Positions 1 through 9,195 are shown, counted from the stretch's first letter. The stretch: 63,347 nt of DNA from an uncultured Verrucomicrobia subdivision 3 bacterium (GCA_903878805.1 CAIRJF010000024.1:1-63347); one strand, 5' to 3'. Made by a program: numbers and translations. Notes: a model not told the origin generated them from the sequence alone.

Positions 1-149
1 CAACCGTTCGCCGCCGGGCGAAAATGTCCGGCAGCGCGGCGCAAAAGCGCCACGGCTTTCAGTTTGGCAAACGATTTTCACGTTGAAAAATGCCGGTGAC
101 ATCAAAACAAACAACTCAAACAGCCTTTTTCAGAGGTCACTAGGTATTA

Positions 150-2432
150 TCAGTCCTTGATCTTATAGAATTCCGCAGCACCGCTCTTAGCGATGGTGGC
201 CTGGAAATTGCCGCCACCAAGAGAGGTCACCGTGGCACCGAGAACCGAGTAAGTTCCGTTGACCGTCGGCGATCCCACCAAAGAATAGGATGACGCAGCG
301 GCGGCGGGACTGCCAGTGAATTGAAGGGTAACATTATTTCCCGCAACAGAAATATTGGTAATGTTTGGCGGACCGGCAACATAACCTAGCTGACCGGTGC
401 TGGGCGTAATCAATCCGGAGGATACTTGCACCTCATCAATTGCGCCAATGAAAGTCCGTGGATCGGTGTTGGCACCATCATTTAGAGGATAGCGATAGCG
501 CCCCATAAAAAGATTACCTTGAAACGTTCCTGGTAACGGTCCGTATCCGGCAGGCAAAGCCGTGGTGGCATTCGTGCCGGAGCCGTCCGCATTAGCAATG
601 GCAAGAGTAATTTTATTATTGTTGGCATCATATTGAGCCAACATATAGTGCCAATTGCCATCCGCATAATTCTGGTTTGCCAAAGTAACCGACTGGATGC
701 CGGCATTAGTGTCCTCAAACGAAGGACCTGCCGGAGCAACGGAGTAGTTGTTGATGTGGAAACTTACCGCGCCAGGAGCCGCTTGGTTGGCAACTACGCT
801 GTAACGAACGGTATTGCCACCGTCGCTACCCTGACAGATTAGTTCCATGTCGCCTGATGCACTTTGGTCCCCATAGGTCTTGAAGAACAACTCCAAAGAG
901 AACGAACCTTGGAAATCAAACACATCCGGCCCAGCAGGATAGAGCACCACACCGTTAACCGCCGAAATGAAGGAGGGGTCAAAGGAGTTCGTGCCACCTG
1001 TATTACCACCAATAAACATCGACGAAGGCGGCGCTATGTTCGTCAAACCAATTCCACCGTTGCCACCGATGCCGCTTGGATTCGGGGCGTCGTTGAAAGT
1101 AATCAAGTTGTAGCCTGCAGAGTGATTTGTTCCAACCAGCACATCATCGACTGTTGCTTGAGGAAAGGTAACGGCTTCGGTGAATTCAAAGCTCCAACGA
1201 TTGACTGGAATTGCTTGGGCGACCGTTACGACTGCCGGGGCACTGGTGGCCGTAATCCCCCCGCACGGAGTGGAAGCGACCAAAGTGTAAGTGCCAGCCG
1301 AAGCCAAAGTGGCCGGGAACAGGTTTAAACTAATGTTGGTCTGACCGGCCACATTGGCACCGTTTAATTGCCATTGATACTGGAGCGGACCGCCTAAAAC
1401 TTGAACCGGCCATGCCGCGGCCGAGAGGTTAAAATCCGCACCAACTGCCACGGCATTTGTGGATGCAGTATTGTTAAACACCGGAGCGTTGCAAGCGCTG
1501 GCATTCACCATCAACTGACTATTCGGCAACGAGGCATTTGAATAACGAATCTGGTTGATCAAACCGTCAAAAGGCACATTTTGATTCTCATCACAACCGA
1601 TGAAAACCGGCCCTTGGCTGCCGGAACCACCCGGATTGAGCGGCACCGTGATATAAGTTGAAGTTTCCGTGCTGGTGCCATCATCGTTGACCACCAGCAT
1701 ATCCATGGTTTCAGTGGCAGTCTTGAAACGACAGGCGACATAGTGCCAATGCCCGTCGTCCATGCGGTGTCCATGGTTTTGAGCCGCCGTGATGCGACAA
1801 TTAATGCCAAAGACAGCCACGTTCCAGCCCCAGAAAACGAGGCTTCCGATGTTATTGGTATCATCAGTGTTGGAGTTCAGAAAGAGAAAAGCATACGCTG
1901 ACTGATGGTGGTCAAAAATCAAACACTGATTTGCCAAGCCAGTTACCGGGTCGTTGGTCGTATCTGATTTGAAATACATTTCCCACGTAAAATCGGGACC
2001 ATTGAAGTTGTTGCCGTAGGTGATGTTGTCACAAACGAGGCTGCCAGAGGTGCTTGGATACTGATCGGAACCGCAGTCCCAAGAGCCAGGTCCCGCGCTA
2101 AAATAATTATTTGCATTGAACATCGAGGATGGGGGAACAACACTGGTAAAGGTGGGATTCGATGCTAACGGCCCTTGAAACCAAAGGTCTTGGATGGAAA
2201 GCGGAACTCCGGGGGCCGTCCCCGCGATGGTGCCCTGGCCGGTGTTCGTGGCCAAATCCAAGATACCATTGCCCGAGGGACTCAGCGCAATACTGTTCAT
2301 TGCGCCCAACTTCCAATACGCTACGGTTGTCGCATTGGTATCGGCTTCCTGAGCACTGGCCACCCAGCTTCCGCTTATGAGCAAAGCGGCACATAATAGT
2401 GCCGCCTGTGAGTTTTTTATTTTTAATTTCAT
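150..2432 (-). CDS. Secreted LamG/Ig-like domain protein
   Basis: A 760-residue exported protein of unknown substrate. A signal peptide is clear at residues 1-27 (basic start, hydrophobic core, cleavage near ASAQ). A first LamG/concanavalin-like domain lies at about 145-310, with a DGHWHYVACRF strand typical of the fold. An Ig-like segment follows at about 320-405 (YQWQLNGANVAG, SAGTYTLVAS). A second LamG domain lies at about 410-680 (DGNWHYMLAQYD). A small C-terminal beta domain ends in EFYKIKD and resembles the tails of two other secreted proteins in this window. Such proteins are usually surface or extracellular glycan-binding factors. It diverges from the GntR/LacI regulator, so it may be one of that regulator's targets. 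No catalytic motif was recognised. Confidence 0.8.
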   Translation of the reverse strand: MKLKIKNSQAALLCAALLISGSWVASAQEADTNATTVAYWKLGAMNSIALSPSGNGILDLATNTGQGTIAGTAPGVPLSIQDLWFQGPLASNPTFTSVVPPSSMFNANNYFSAGPGSWDCGSDQYPSTSGSLVCDNITYGNNFNGPDFTWEMYFKSDTTNDPVTGLANQCLIFDHHQSAYAFLFLNSNTDDTNNIGSLVFWGWNVAVFGINCRITAAQNHGHRMDDGHWHYVACRFKTATETMDMLVVNDDGTSTETSTYITVPLNPGGSGSQGPVFIGCDENQNVPFDGLINQIRYSNASLPNSQLMVNASACNAPVFNNTASTNAVAVGADFNLSAAAWPVQVLGGPLQYQWQLNGANVAGQTNISLNLFPATLASAGTYTLVASTPCGGITATSAPAVVTVAQAIPVNRWSFEFTEAVTFPQATVDDVLVGTNHSAGYNLITFNDAPNPSGIGGNGGIGLTNIAPPSSMFIGGNTGGTNSFDPSFISAVNGVVLYPAGPDVFDFQGSFSLELFFKTYGDQSASGDMELICQGSDGGNTVRYSVVANQAAPGAVSFHINNYSVAPAGPSFEDTNAGIQSVTLANQNYADGNWHYMLAQYDANNNKITLAIANADGSGTNATTALPAGYGPLPGTFQGNLFMGRYRYPLNDGANTDPRTFIGAIDEVQVSSGLITPSTGQLGYVAGPPNITNISVAGNNVTLQFTGSPAAAASSYSLVGSPTVNGTYSVLGATVTSLGGGNFQATIAKSGAAEFYKIKD

Positions 2433-2655
2433 GACTGTATGCTTGGTTTAGTGTTTCATTTCTTCCAGTCCTCCGACGCTTGGCCGGAAAGAACTGTCCC
2501 CAGCACTTTTATGAATTGCATCACCAAAAGCCGAGATGGTGCCGCGGCGATGCAATGGTTCAAACGCTGGTACTGATTATGTTTTAACTGGCATCGATCG
2601 AGAACTCAAACCCAGACTAGACTGGATTGAAAATAGTTGCCATGACTGCTTTGAA

Positions 2656-2671
2656 ATTGGTAATTACCAAT
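2656..2671. promoter_or_regulatory. Perfect 16-bp palindrome, candidate operator
   Basis: The sequence ATTGGTAATTACCAAT equals its own reverse complement over 16 bp. It sits 9 nt ahead of the chosen ATG of the GntR/LacI regulator and in the divergent gap to the LamG gene. AraR, the Bacillus regulator with the same domain order, binds 16-bp palindromes of this size. Autoregulation, with or without control of the LamG gene, is inferred. Confidence 0.55.
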
Positions 2672-2680
2672 GAGCACACC

Positions 2681-3805
2681 ATGAACACCAAACCCAAGCA
2701 CAATGAAATCAGCAGCTATCTTCAAACGGAAATTTCTGCGGGGCGCTACCAAGCCGGTGCGCGACTGCCGAGCGAGGTGCAACTCGTCAAGCAATTTGGG
2801 GTCTCCCGCCCCACGGTGGCGCGGGCTTTGCGTGACTTGGAGGCGGAAGGTTTGGTGGAACGACGCGCCGGCTCCGGCACTTACGTGCGGTCGGAGCAGA
2901 AGCGGAATTTCGCCTCGAAAATTTTGGGGCTGCTGATGCCGGGCCTGTCCAGCACGGAAATTTTTCAAATCATCTGCGGCGAAATTGCCAGCCTCTCGCG
3001 CGTCCAAGAATATGGATTGCTTTGGGGTGGCTCCACCAATCCGCGCGAGGATTTGGACGCCAGCCTCATCCATGCCGAGGAACTGTGCCAGCAATTCATC
3101 GAACGCAAAATTAGTGGTGTTTTTTTTGCGCCCGCCGAACTTGAATCCGGGCAGGAAAAAGCCAACCGGCATCTCGCAGAATCGCTCCGCGAAGCCGGCA
3201 TTCCCGTGGTGCTGATTGACCGTGACATGCTGGATTTTCCGGGGCGAAGCGAATTTGATCTGGTAGGGCTGGACAACATGACCAGCGGTTACATGGTGGC
3301 CGAACACCTAATTAAACTCGGCTGCAAACGGTTTTATTTCGTCGCCCGCCCGCTCTCGGCAGCCACGGTGGATGCACGGATTGCCGGCGTGCGCGAGGCG
3401 CTCGCCCGCCATCGAATCGAACCTGACCCCGGCTGGATTCGCACCGGTGATCCCAGCGACATGAAATTTGTGCGCGGACTGACCGCTGGCAAGCAGGCCG
3501 ACGCCTTCATCTGCGCCAACGACTTCACCGCCGCCACGCTATTGCGCTCGATGCAGTCCATTGGAATTCGCGCGCCCAAAGATTTCCGAGTGGTTGGCTT
3601 TGACGACGTGAAATATGCCACGCTGGTTTCGCCGCCGCTAACCACGGTTCATCAACCCTGCCGCGACATCGCCGTGATCGCCTTTCGCACCATGCTAGAA
3701 CGCCTGGCGGAACCTAGTTTGCCGGCTCGCAGTATTTATCTGACACCGCATCTCGTCGTGCGTGAATCCTGCGGCGCGTATCTGCCACGGCCAAAGTCTG
3801 CCTAA
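2681..3805 (+). CDS. GntR/LacI-type (AraR-like) transcriptional regulator
   Basis: A 374-residue cytoplasmic repressor-type protein. Residues 1-70 form a GntR winged helix (RLPSEVQLVKQFGVSRPTVARAL, shortened here to its LPSEVQLVKQFGVSRP core, then AGSGTYV). Residues from about 80 to the end are a LacI/GalR periplasmic-binding-like sensor (VVLIDRDM, DAFICANDFTAA, VVGFDD, TTVHQP). This is the domain order of Bacillus AraR, and the ligand is expected to be a sugar. The reading frame also opens at a TTG (2627) and an ATG (2642). The ATG at 2681 was chosen because it starts just before the HTH domain and leaves the 16-bp palindrome outside the coding region. The effector cannot be read from the sequence. 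Confidence 0.85.
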   Translation: MNTKPKHNEISSYLQTEISAGRYQAGARLPSEVQLVKQFGVSRPTVARALRDLEAEGLVERRAGSGTYVRSEQKRNFASKILGLLMPGLSSTEIFQIICGEIASLSRVQEYGLLWGGSTNPREDLDASLIHAEELCQQFIERKISGVFFAPAELESGQEKANRHLAESLREAGIPVVLIDRDMLDFPGRSEFDLVGLDNMTSGYMVAEHLIKLGCKRFYFVARPLSAATVDARIAGVREALARHRIEPDPGWIRTGDPSDMKFVRGLTAGKQADAFICANDFTAATLLRSMQSIGIRAPKDFRVVGFDDVKYATLVSPPLTTVHQPCRDIAVIAFRTMLERLAEPSLPARSIYLTPHLVVRESCGAYLPRPKSA

Positions 3806-5072
3806 GAAGTCTCCCGCAATTAGGTTGCCCGTTTGATCACCCCTGCCATCTGCCCCGTTGAAAGCCACACACAATTGAATTTAAAGGCGAGAGTCGGTTT
3901 TCAACCAATGCCTTAAAATCTCAAAATCTGTATAAGTCCATAACCTCAAGTGACCGCTTCAAATTTCAAGCCCACCAGTTTTTTGCCTAAATTCAAATTA
4001 TTGTAATTCATCAAACTTCTCCCATTGAAATGTCCGCAGTGGACAAATGATGCACTGCCAAAAAAAAACTGCACGGACAAATTTTAGCGGGCATAGGGTT
4101 GTGCGAGATTGCGATTTGCTGTCCAGAGAAACTGCATTATGCAAGAAACGCAAATCCATTCGCTGGTTGGCATTTTTAATTTCCAGCCCAAATTTCCAGA
4201 AAGTTTAGAAAACGGCCATGTGATTTATTAGAGAGCGCCTAGGCAAAACCCCACCCACCCCCGCCACCCCTGCGCGTCAATTAGTCGCGCGCGCGCGTCC
4301 AAAATCTTTTGTCACCCTTTTAGCAAAGGGTAACAGGCTTTCCGCAACCTATTCATTCCATTGGCGTTCCGATGATCGAAAGCCGAAAGGTCGCAGAAAA
4401 CCGGAGCTTGGCGGCGGAAAGCCCAAAGAAATTCGCAGGTTGCAAAACCTTCCCCAAAACCTTGCCACGTCAGGAGCAAGCCAGAAATGGCCGACGTGAT
4501 GAAAGCCACAAGGGGTATGCGTGACGGCAAATTGTCAGGGCGTCATTCATTGAAACCAGCTTGTCAGCCCAAATTCGGGTTTTCTTGGCGAGTAAGCATA
4601 AAGCTCTGGGAGACTTCCCCTCCCGCGTCGGTCTGGACAACAGGCCGGCATAACAACTGTAAAAGGGATTGCCAGTCAACACTGGGTATATGACCGCAAG
4701 GCCAGCGATGGCGGTTGCGGCGACTGAAACAAACGGCGATGCCTCATGGCATGGCGGTTTGGGGCAAAAAGAGCGGCGTCAGCCAGCTATGCCCACGGTC
4801 AAATTCGGACAGTCCACCAGCTAACCCCGCTTGGCACAAAGCGGAAAGCGTGACACGTCGTGGAGTGGTCGAATCAATGTTCTTTCGTGCCAATCCCCCG
4901 CCATGTTCTGCGTGGCGAGTTTCGTTTTAACCTTGCGCGGCGTTGATGGCGTGTTCTGCACGCCGGAGTCGCGCAAGGCGTAATGCACGGATGATTGCGG
5001 TTGCAATCGTTCGCGGTGGCAAGTCCGCAGGCAATCGCCCAGTCAGAGCCGAATAAAACGAAAGGTTCTATT
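3806..5072. other. 1.27-kb stretch with no convincing gene
   Basis: Only short overlapping open frames without family resemblance occur here. Visible structure: an alternating CG run near 4285-4298; a 7-bp hairpin at 4314-4331 (ACCCTTT/AAAGGGT, 4-nt loop); and a nested hairpin at 4931-4978 described separately. The left end of the integrated element probably lies in this stretch, but no copy of the tRNA-Met 3' end was found to mark it. Confidence 0.6.
4931..4978 (+). other. Nested hairpin in island leader
   Basis: An outer 9-bp perfect stem (CCTTGCGCG at 4931-4939, CGCGCAAGG at 4970-4978) encloses an inner 6-bp stem (GGCGTG at 4948-4953, CACGCC at 4959-4964) with a 5-nt loop. It ends 94 nt before the ATG of the 140-residue island gene. 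It could be a terminator-like or structured leader element, but there is no T-tract. Confidence 0.35.
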
Positions 5073-5495
5073 ATGAAACTGGTTCAAATGAGTAATCCCC
5101 AAGTGTCGGCCAACATCGCGGCGTTGCCGGAAAACTTTCTGCGCAACACCGTGAGCGCGGCTGGCCGTGAAATTCTCAAGCCGATTCCGCGCTCGGAATT
5201 TCGCAAGCTGCACGGGCTGAAAAACGCCGAGGCGAAGCGTATTTACGGGACGCATCTGCAAAAATTCACGGCGGCGATCTCGGCGGATTTTGCCGCGCAA
5301 GTGGCGCTCGGCAAGGTGGCGCGGGAAATCAGCGTGGGCAAATCCGGTGTGCGCACCTACAAAGTAGGCGAAGTCAAAGCGGCTCCGGTGGCGCGACAGC
5401 TTCCCGCCAGCCAGCAGGACTTGGAAGCGGCGCTGGCGCAGAAGCTCGGCATGAAAGTCGAGGACTTGCGCGGCATGATTGCGCTGACGAAATAA
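5073..5495 (+). CDS. Hypothetical island protein
   Basis: A 140-residue protein that I do not recognise. It is basic and alanine-rich with no signal peptide or membrane segment. The middle (about 40-90) is predicted helical with many K/R residues (FRKLHGLKNAEAKRIYG), and the C-terminus (QQDLEAALAQKLGMKVEDLRGMIALTK, last 10 residues LRGMIALTK) looks like a short helical tail. The frame could open further upstream (4995), but the ATG at 5073 is preceded by a GAAAGG Shine-Dalgarno-like sequence at good spacing and was chosen. It is the first plus-strand gene of the decayed element, ahead of the RadC-like gene, and shares two short upstream sequence blocks with that gene. Confidence 0.55.
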   Translation: MKLVQMSNPQVSANIAALPENFLRNTVSAAGREILKPIPRSEFRKLHGLKNAEAKRIYGTHLQKFTAAISADFAAQVALGKVAREISVGKSGVRTYKVGEVKAAPVARQLPASQQDLEAALAQKLGMKVEDLRGMIALTK

Positions 5496-5835
5496 TTCCA
5501 CGCTGACGATGGCTGGAAAGCCGAAACCGCTGTCAGGCGGTCTGTGGATACGAACACAATTTGGGCGGCCAGCAGGTGAATAATGCACGGGCATGACGGA
5601 CAGGTGGCAGTCCGCAAGGACTCCAGCCCTCCATGACGCCGCAGTGTGCTGCTGGTCGCCTCTTAATTTTCTCACCCCACCGGCATGGCATTGGCCGCGT
5701 ATGCTCCACCGGTTTATCTCACCCCGAAGGATTGAAGCCTCCTGCAAATAATTTGTCAGGCGTTCAACCTCTCACCACGCGGCTCTTTTCCCGACCACAG
5801 AGTCAAACCAACTGTGGCCGGCAAAGGAAACCAAT
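5496..5835. other. 340-bp gap, leader of the RadC-like gene
   Basis: No gene was seen. The stretch contains the blocks TAATGCACGG (5581-5590) and GGTGGCAGTCCGCA, which also occur in the same order at 4981-5030 ahead of the preceding island gene (there GGTGGCAAGTCCGCA). The 3' half is pyrimidine-rich up to the ATG at 5836. Confidence 0.4.
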
Positions 5836-6324
5836 ATGAAAATATGGCGAACACAATTGCGCGGCTCCGAGTTCAAGGTGACGCGCTTCAACGACGCGCT
5901 GCCAACCGGCAGTGCGCTGGATAATCCCGAACGGCTGGTGGATTACCTGCGGTTGAATCTGGCCGACAGCCTGATTTATCGGCCCGACGTGGAGAACTTC
6001 ATCATCGTGCATCTGAACACGCGACGTAATGCCATCGGTTTTGAAATCGTCAGCACCGGCACGCTCGACACCCTGCTCGTCCATCCACGCGAAGTGTTCA
6101 AGTCGGCCATCGTCATGAACGCGGCGGCGATTGCGTTGGCACACAATCATCCGAGTGGCGACCCGTCCCCGTCGGAAGCCGACATCAAGGTGACGCGCGA
6201 TTTGATCCGCGCCGGACAGCTTTTGAAAATCGAAGTCCTCGACCATGTGGTGCTCGGCCAGACCACACCAGAACGTCCCAAAGCGTGGTCGAGTCTTCGC
6301 GAACTGGGCTTCTTTTACAACTGA
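5836..6324 (+). CDS. RadC-like JAMM/MPN+ domain protein
   Basis: A 162-residue protein that is essentially a single RadC-type JAMM domain. The metal-binding signature is intact: H103-x-H105 in AHNHPSGDPSPSEAD with D116, and the upstream glutamate E70. The N-terminal helix-hairpin-helix region of chromosomal RadC is absent, as is usual for copies carried by phages and integrative elements. JAMM domains are zinc peptidase/isopeptidase-like folds; the function of bacterial RadC proteins is not settled and a role in DNA repair has been questioned. Location in the tRNA-adjacent element supports an accessory mobile-element role. It is followed by a 390-bp gap and then the ATPase/VWA pair. Confidence 0.85.
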   Translation: MKIWRTQLRGSEFKVTRFNDALPTGSALDNPERLVDYLRLNLADSLIYRPDVENFIIVHLNTRRNAIGFEIVSTGTLDTLLVHPREVFKSAIVMNAAAIALAHNHPSGDPSPSEADIKVTRDLIRAGQLLKIEVLDHVVLGQTTPERPKAWSSLRELGFFYN

Positions 6325-6715
6325 CCAACGAATCACGTTTCAAAGTGCCGGAACTTCTCACCATAAGCCGAAGGTGAAACATCCTGACGCAGGGACATCT
6401 CAACGCAAGCCGCCCAGATGCCCTGACCGCTGACCTTCATCCCGCGCTTAATTTGGCGACCGGTTTTCTTCAAACGCGATTCTTTGGTGGGATGGGTTGT
6501 TTTCATAAGGCCTCGGTGATTTCCCATCATTGCGCCGTTTCTCCGATTTACAACAAAAAGTTATTCACCGCCAAAACGTCTGCGGCGGCAGGCAGGACGG
6601 AAGCTTTTATCTGCCTCACACCTGAACTCTGGCGAGCTGCGGCTCGTCAGACTTCGGCTGCGAAGCCGGGCGTCACAGACTGACGCAACTTCAACCAAAG
6701 GTAACGATTCCCATT
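6325..6715. other. 390-bp gap between RadC-like and ATPase genes
   Basis: No strongly supported gene. One small minus-strand frame (6333-6506) is listed separately at low confidence. Near 6640-6675 there are short GC-rich inverted pairs (GCGAGCTGCGGCTCG and TTCGGCTGCGAAGCCGG), possibly a transcription stop or leader structure before the ATPase gene. Confidence 0.4.
6333..6506 (-). CDS. Possible small basic protein
   Basis: A 57-residue frame convergent with the RadC-like gene, ending 8 bp from its stop. Its start (MKTTHPTKESRLKKTGRQ) is preceded by GAGG 5 nt upstream. The product is lysine/arginine-rich, with a central GMKVSGQGIWAACVEMSL segment that reads like real protein. No family was recognised and it may be spurious; it is listed because the region is otherwise empty. 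Confidence 0.25.
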   Translation of the reverse strand: MKTTHPTKESRLKKTGRQIKRGMKVSGQGIWAACVEMSLRQDVSPSAYGEKFRHFET

Positions 6716-8182
6716 ATGATTGAAAACAAACCTCCACCCGAAATCGAAAAACAGTTCGCGTGGCTGACCTCGGCCATTCAACGGGTGGGCAACGACGCGC
6801 AAATGCGCGTGTCGGCTCATCTGCGCACAGTCACCAGCGGCAGACATTTTCTGCTGCCGAATTATCATTCTGACCCGCTCGTCAGCAACGATGACAAGTC
6901 GGCGCTCTACAAAAATGTTTTCACCGCACTGGTTGCCGTCAAGGGCAAGCCGGATTGGAGCCGACTCGACGGTCAGCCGGGCAATGGCAGCAAACGCGTT
7001 GACCCGCTCGATGTGCAACCGGTCGTGTTGCCAGTCAGTCGTCCGCCAGTCGCAGACGTGGAGCCGGTCAAACTGATTAAGCCACGCACTTTGACGCCCG
7101 CCATCGCGTCGCCGGTCGGCGGTGACAGCGAAGTGGCCGACCTACTCGCCAAGTTGTTACACGGTCGCATGAAGGCCGAGCCGCAGGGAGTGGATGAAAA
7201 TGCCGTCGAGGCGATAGCTAGTCGCGTCGTCACCGAGGCACTGCTCGATGCCGACAAGGAATTTTCCAGCAAGCTGCAAAAGCATCTGTCGAACGGTTCG
7301 TTTCCCACCGAGCGAGTGAAAGAAATTGTCGCGGAACTGACCCGCAACGCCGCGCACCGCGTCGAGTTCGTCACCGCTGCTGGTGAAGTGAAACCGGTTG
7401 ACGGATTGATGCACCCGCAAGTGCCGCAGATTACGGCGTGGCTGCGGTCGAACGTGCCGGTGTGGGCATGGGGCGGAGCCGGTTCGGGCAAAACTCACCT
7501 TGCCCGACAGGTGGCGGCCATGTTGGAAGTCGAGCCGCGCGTCGTCAGTGTTGACCCGACGCTCACCGTCGCCAAGCTGCTCGGTTATCGCAACGTGGCA
7601 AATGGCGGCTTTGTCGAGGGCTTCTTGTATCAAGCCTACAAGTCCGGCGGCTTGGTGGCGCTGGATGAAATTGACACCGGCGATCCGGGCGTCGTGGCGT
7701 CCATCAACGCGCTGCTCTCGAACACGCATTACCTGTTCCCGAACGGCGAGACGGTTGAACGACATCCTAAGTTTTACACGCTGGCACTCGCGAATACGAA
7801 GGGCTGCGGCGCAACCAACGGATATGTGGCGCGCAACCGGTTGGACGCGGCCACGCTCGACCGGTTCGCGGTCATCGAAATCAAATACGACACCGGACTG
7901 GAGCTGGCGCTGGCGTGCGGTCAGGGCGTGCCAGCGCAACCGTGGCAGCATGGTCAACCTGCCCAGCTCGACACCCAGAAGCGTTACGTCGAATGGGTGC
8001 AGAAGGTGCGGCAGCAGGTTGGCAACTCAGTGCTGATTAGCCCGCGTGCCAGCATCAACGGTTGCCGCGCCCTGCGGCATGGCATCCCGATGGCCGAGGT
8101 TGTCGAGGCGCTGGTGTTCAAGTTGATTACAGAAGACAGCCGTAAACAAATCACCAACACCTGCGGCCTGCCACCCCTATGA
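6716..8182 (+). CDS. MoxR/CobS-like AAA+ ATPase
   Basis: A 488-residue ATPase. Residues 1-230 are a variable N-terminal region with no recognised domain. The AAA_5-type module follows: Walker A GGAGSGKT (253-260), Walker B LVALDEID (313-320), sensor-1 asparagine in LALANTKG (about 360) and the second region of homology LDAATLDRFAVIE (377-388) with the arginine-finger-type R383. Family members (MoxR, CobS, NorQ) remodel partner complexes together with a VWA-domain protein. The next gene overlaps by ATGA and encodes a plausible partner of that kind, so the two products are probably made in equal amounts and act together. Position inside an integrative element matches the CobS/CobT-like pairs often found in phages and plasmids. 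The substrate is unknown. Confidence 0.82.
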   Translation: MIENKPPPEIEKQFAWLTSAIQRVGNDAQMRVSAHLRTVTSGRHFLLPNYHSDPLVSNDDKSALYKNVFTALVAVKGKPDWSRLDGQPGNGSKRVDPLDVQPVVLPVSRPPVADVEPVKLIKPRTLTPAIASPVGGDSEVADLLAKLLHGRMKAEPQGVDENAVEAIASRVVTEALLDADKEFSSKLQKHLSNGSFPTERVKEIVAELTRNAAHRVEFVTAAGEVKPVDGLMHPQVPQITAWLRSNVPVWAWGGAGSGKTHLARQVAAMLEVEPRVVSVDPTLTVAKLLGYRNVANGGFVEGFLYQAYKSGGLVALDEIDTGDPGVVASINALLSNTHYLFPNGETVERHPKFYTLALANTKGCGATNGYVARNRLDAATLDRFAVIEIKYDTGLELALACGQGVPAQPWQHGQPAQLDTQKRYVEWVQKVRQQVGNSVLISPRASINGCRALRHGIPMAEVVEALVFKLITEDSRKQITNTCGLPPL

Positions 8183-9195
8183 GCAACGACCGACTAAAGG
8201 GCAAGGCGCGGACGCCCATCAATAGTCTCGCCACCGTTTCCAAACTCCACGTTCACCGGCTGCCAACCATGTCGGAAGCCGTCCGGTTGAGCCAACGCAA
8301 TGTCTGGAAACGTCCGAACGAGGATGACGAACGCCGACTCGCGCTGGTTGGCAACCGCCCGGTGAACGGCGACAAGTTGCGGCTGGCGGCGGCGGTGGAA
8401 GCCAGCACGCGAATGGTTGACGACGCCATCGGCCATGACCCGCGTCTCGCCAAGAAAGCGCAGTGGCTCCGCCGTGACGAGGGCGAACACTGCGACACCG
8501 CGCTGCTGGCCGAGGGCGACGATCAACCGTTTTACAAGCGGGTTCGCAACGTCGTGAACACCGAGACGAAGGCCGGCGAGCCGGTTCGCATCGTCGTCTC
8601 CACCGACGACAATCAGGTGCCGGAAGGAACGGCGGCGGCATTCATCGCCACTGTGCAAATCGTTCAACAGTTCGTTCCTGTCGAGGTCTGGTGGCAGGGC
8701 GCATGGCTCAATGACAGCAAGACGCGCGGCTTCGTGTTTCATGTCCCGCTCGTGCAGGGCGACATGGATTTCAGCCGATTGGAATTCAGCATCGCCGACA
8801 CGCGGCGCGACTTGTTCTCGTTCATGGTCATGTCGTCGCACTGCGTGATTGAACTGAAAGAGTCGTGGAATCTTTGCGGACACCGGGCGGAGAAATCTTA
8901 TTTGCCGGAGTCGCCCGGCTACAAAAACTTTGTGGCGCACAATGGCATTCGGCCCGAAGCGTCGTCCATCGCCGCGCACGCCGCGCGGTGGCTGGGCTGG
9001 GATGCGCTGTGGCAGGTTGAATCTGATCAGAGCGACACCACGGCCTCCGCCCTGCAAAGTCTTCCAGAAAAATACGAATACAAGGACACGCGGACGGAAG
9101 CGGAGAAACAGGCGGCACTGGCCGAGAGTGACCGCTACCAACGCGAGCAGCAACAGATCGCCAAGGCATCCGCCGCTGCCAGACTTCAAGGCTGA
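8179..9195 (+). CDS. CobT/VWA-like (DUF7192-like) partner protein
   Basis: A 338-residue protein overlapping the ATPase stop codon by ATGA. The central part reads like a degenerate VWA/CobT fold: a first strand with acidic residues (VRIVVSTDDNQ, about 133-143), a long helix (AAFIATVQIVQQF), then VEVWWQGAW, FVFHVPLVQGDMDFSRLEF and a following RRDLFSFMV helix. This order resembles DUF7192 proteins of phages and plasmids that accompany MoxR-like ATPases. The classical DxSxS MIDAS motif is not intact. The C-terminal 60 residues are highly charged with many Q and E and probably flexible. The family call is from pattern memory; partnership with the ATPase rests on gene coupling. Confidence 0.6.
   Translation: MSNDRLKGKARTPINSLATVSKLHVHRLPTMSEAVRLSQRNVWKRPNEDDERRLALVGNRPVNGDKLRLAAAVEASTRMVDDAIGHDPRLAKKAQWLRRDEGEHCDTALLAEGDDQPFYKRVRNVVNTETKAGEPVRIVVSTDDNQVPEGTAAAFIATVQIVQQFVPVEVWWQGAWLNDSKTRGFVFHVPLVQGDMDFSRLEFSIADTRRDLFSFMVMSSHCVIELKESWNLCGHRAEKSYLPESPGYKNFVAHNGIRPEASSIAAHAARWLGWDALWQVESDQSDTTASALQSLPEKYEYKDTRTEAEKQAALAESDRYQREQQQIAKASAAARLQG

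Noticed and set aside
1-149. Tail of a gene entering from the left edge
   Set aside because: Open frames exist on the plus strand, but none has recognisable sequence and the stretch is too short to judge.
4312-4930. Four short overlapping frames on both strands
   Set aside because: Unnatural composition, no start signals and no similarity; treated as non-coding.
2433-5072. Attachment-site copy of the tRNA-Met 3' end at the left island boundary
   Set aside because: Only short chance matches (for example GCCAGCGATGG at 4702) were seen; no convincing direct repeat.
8194-9189. 331-residue minus-strand frame opposite the VWA-like gene
   Set aside because: The plus-strand gene is coupled by ATGA to the ATPase and shows sensible protein sequence; the antisense product is Arg/His-rich with no motif.
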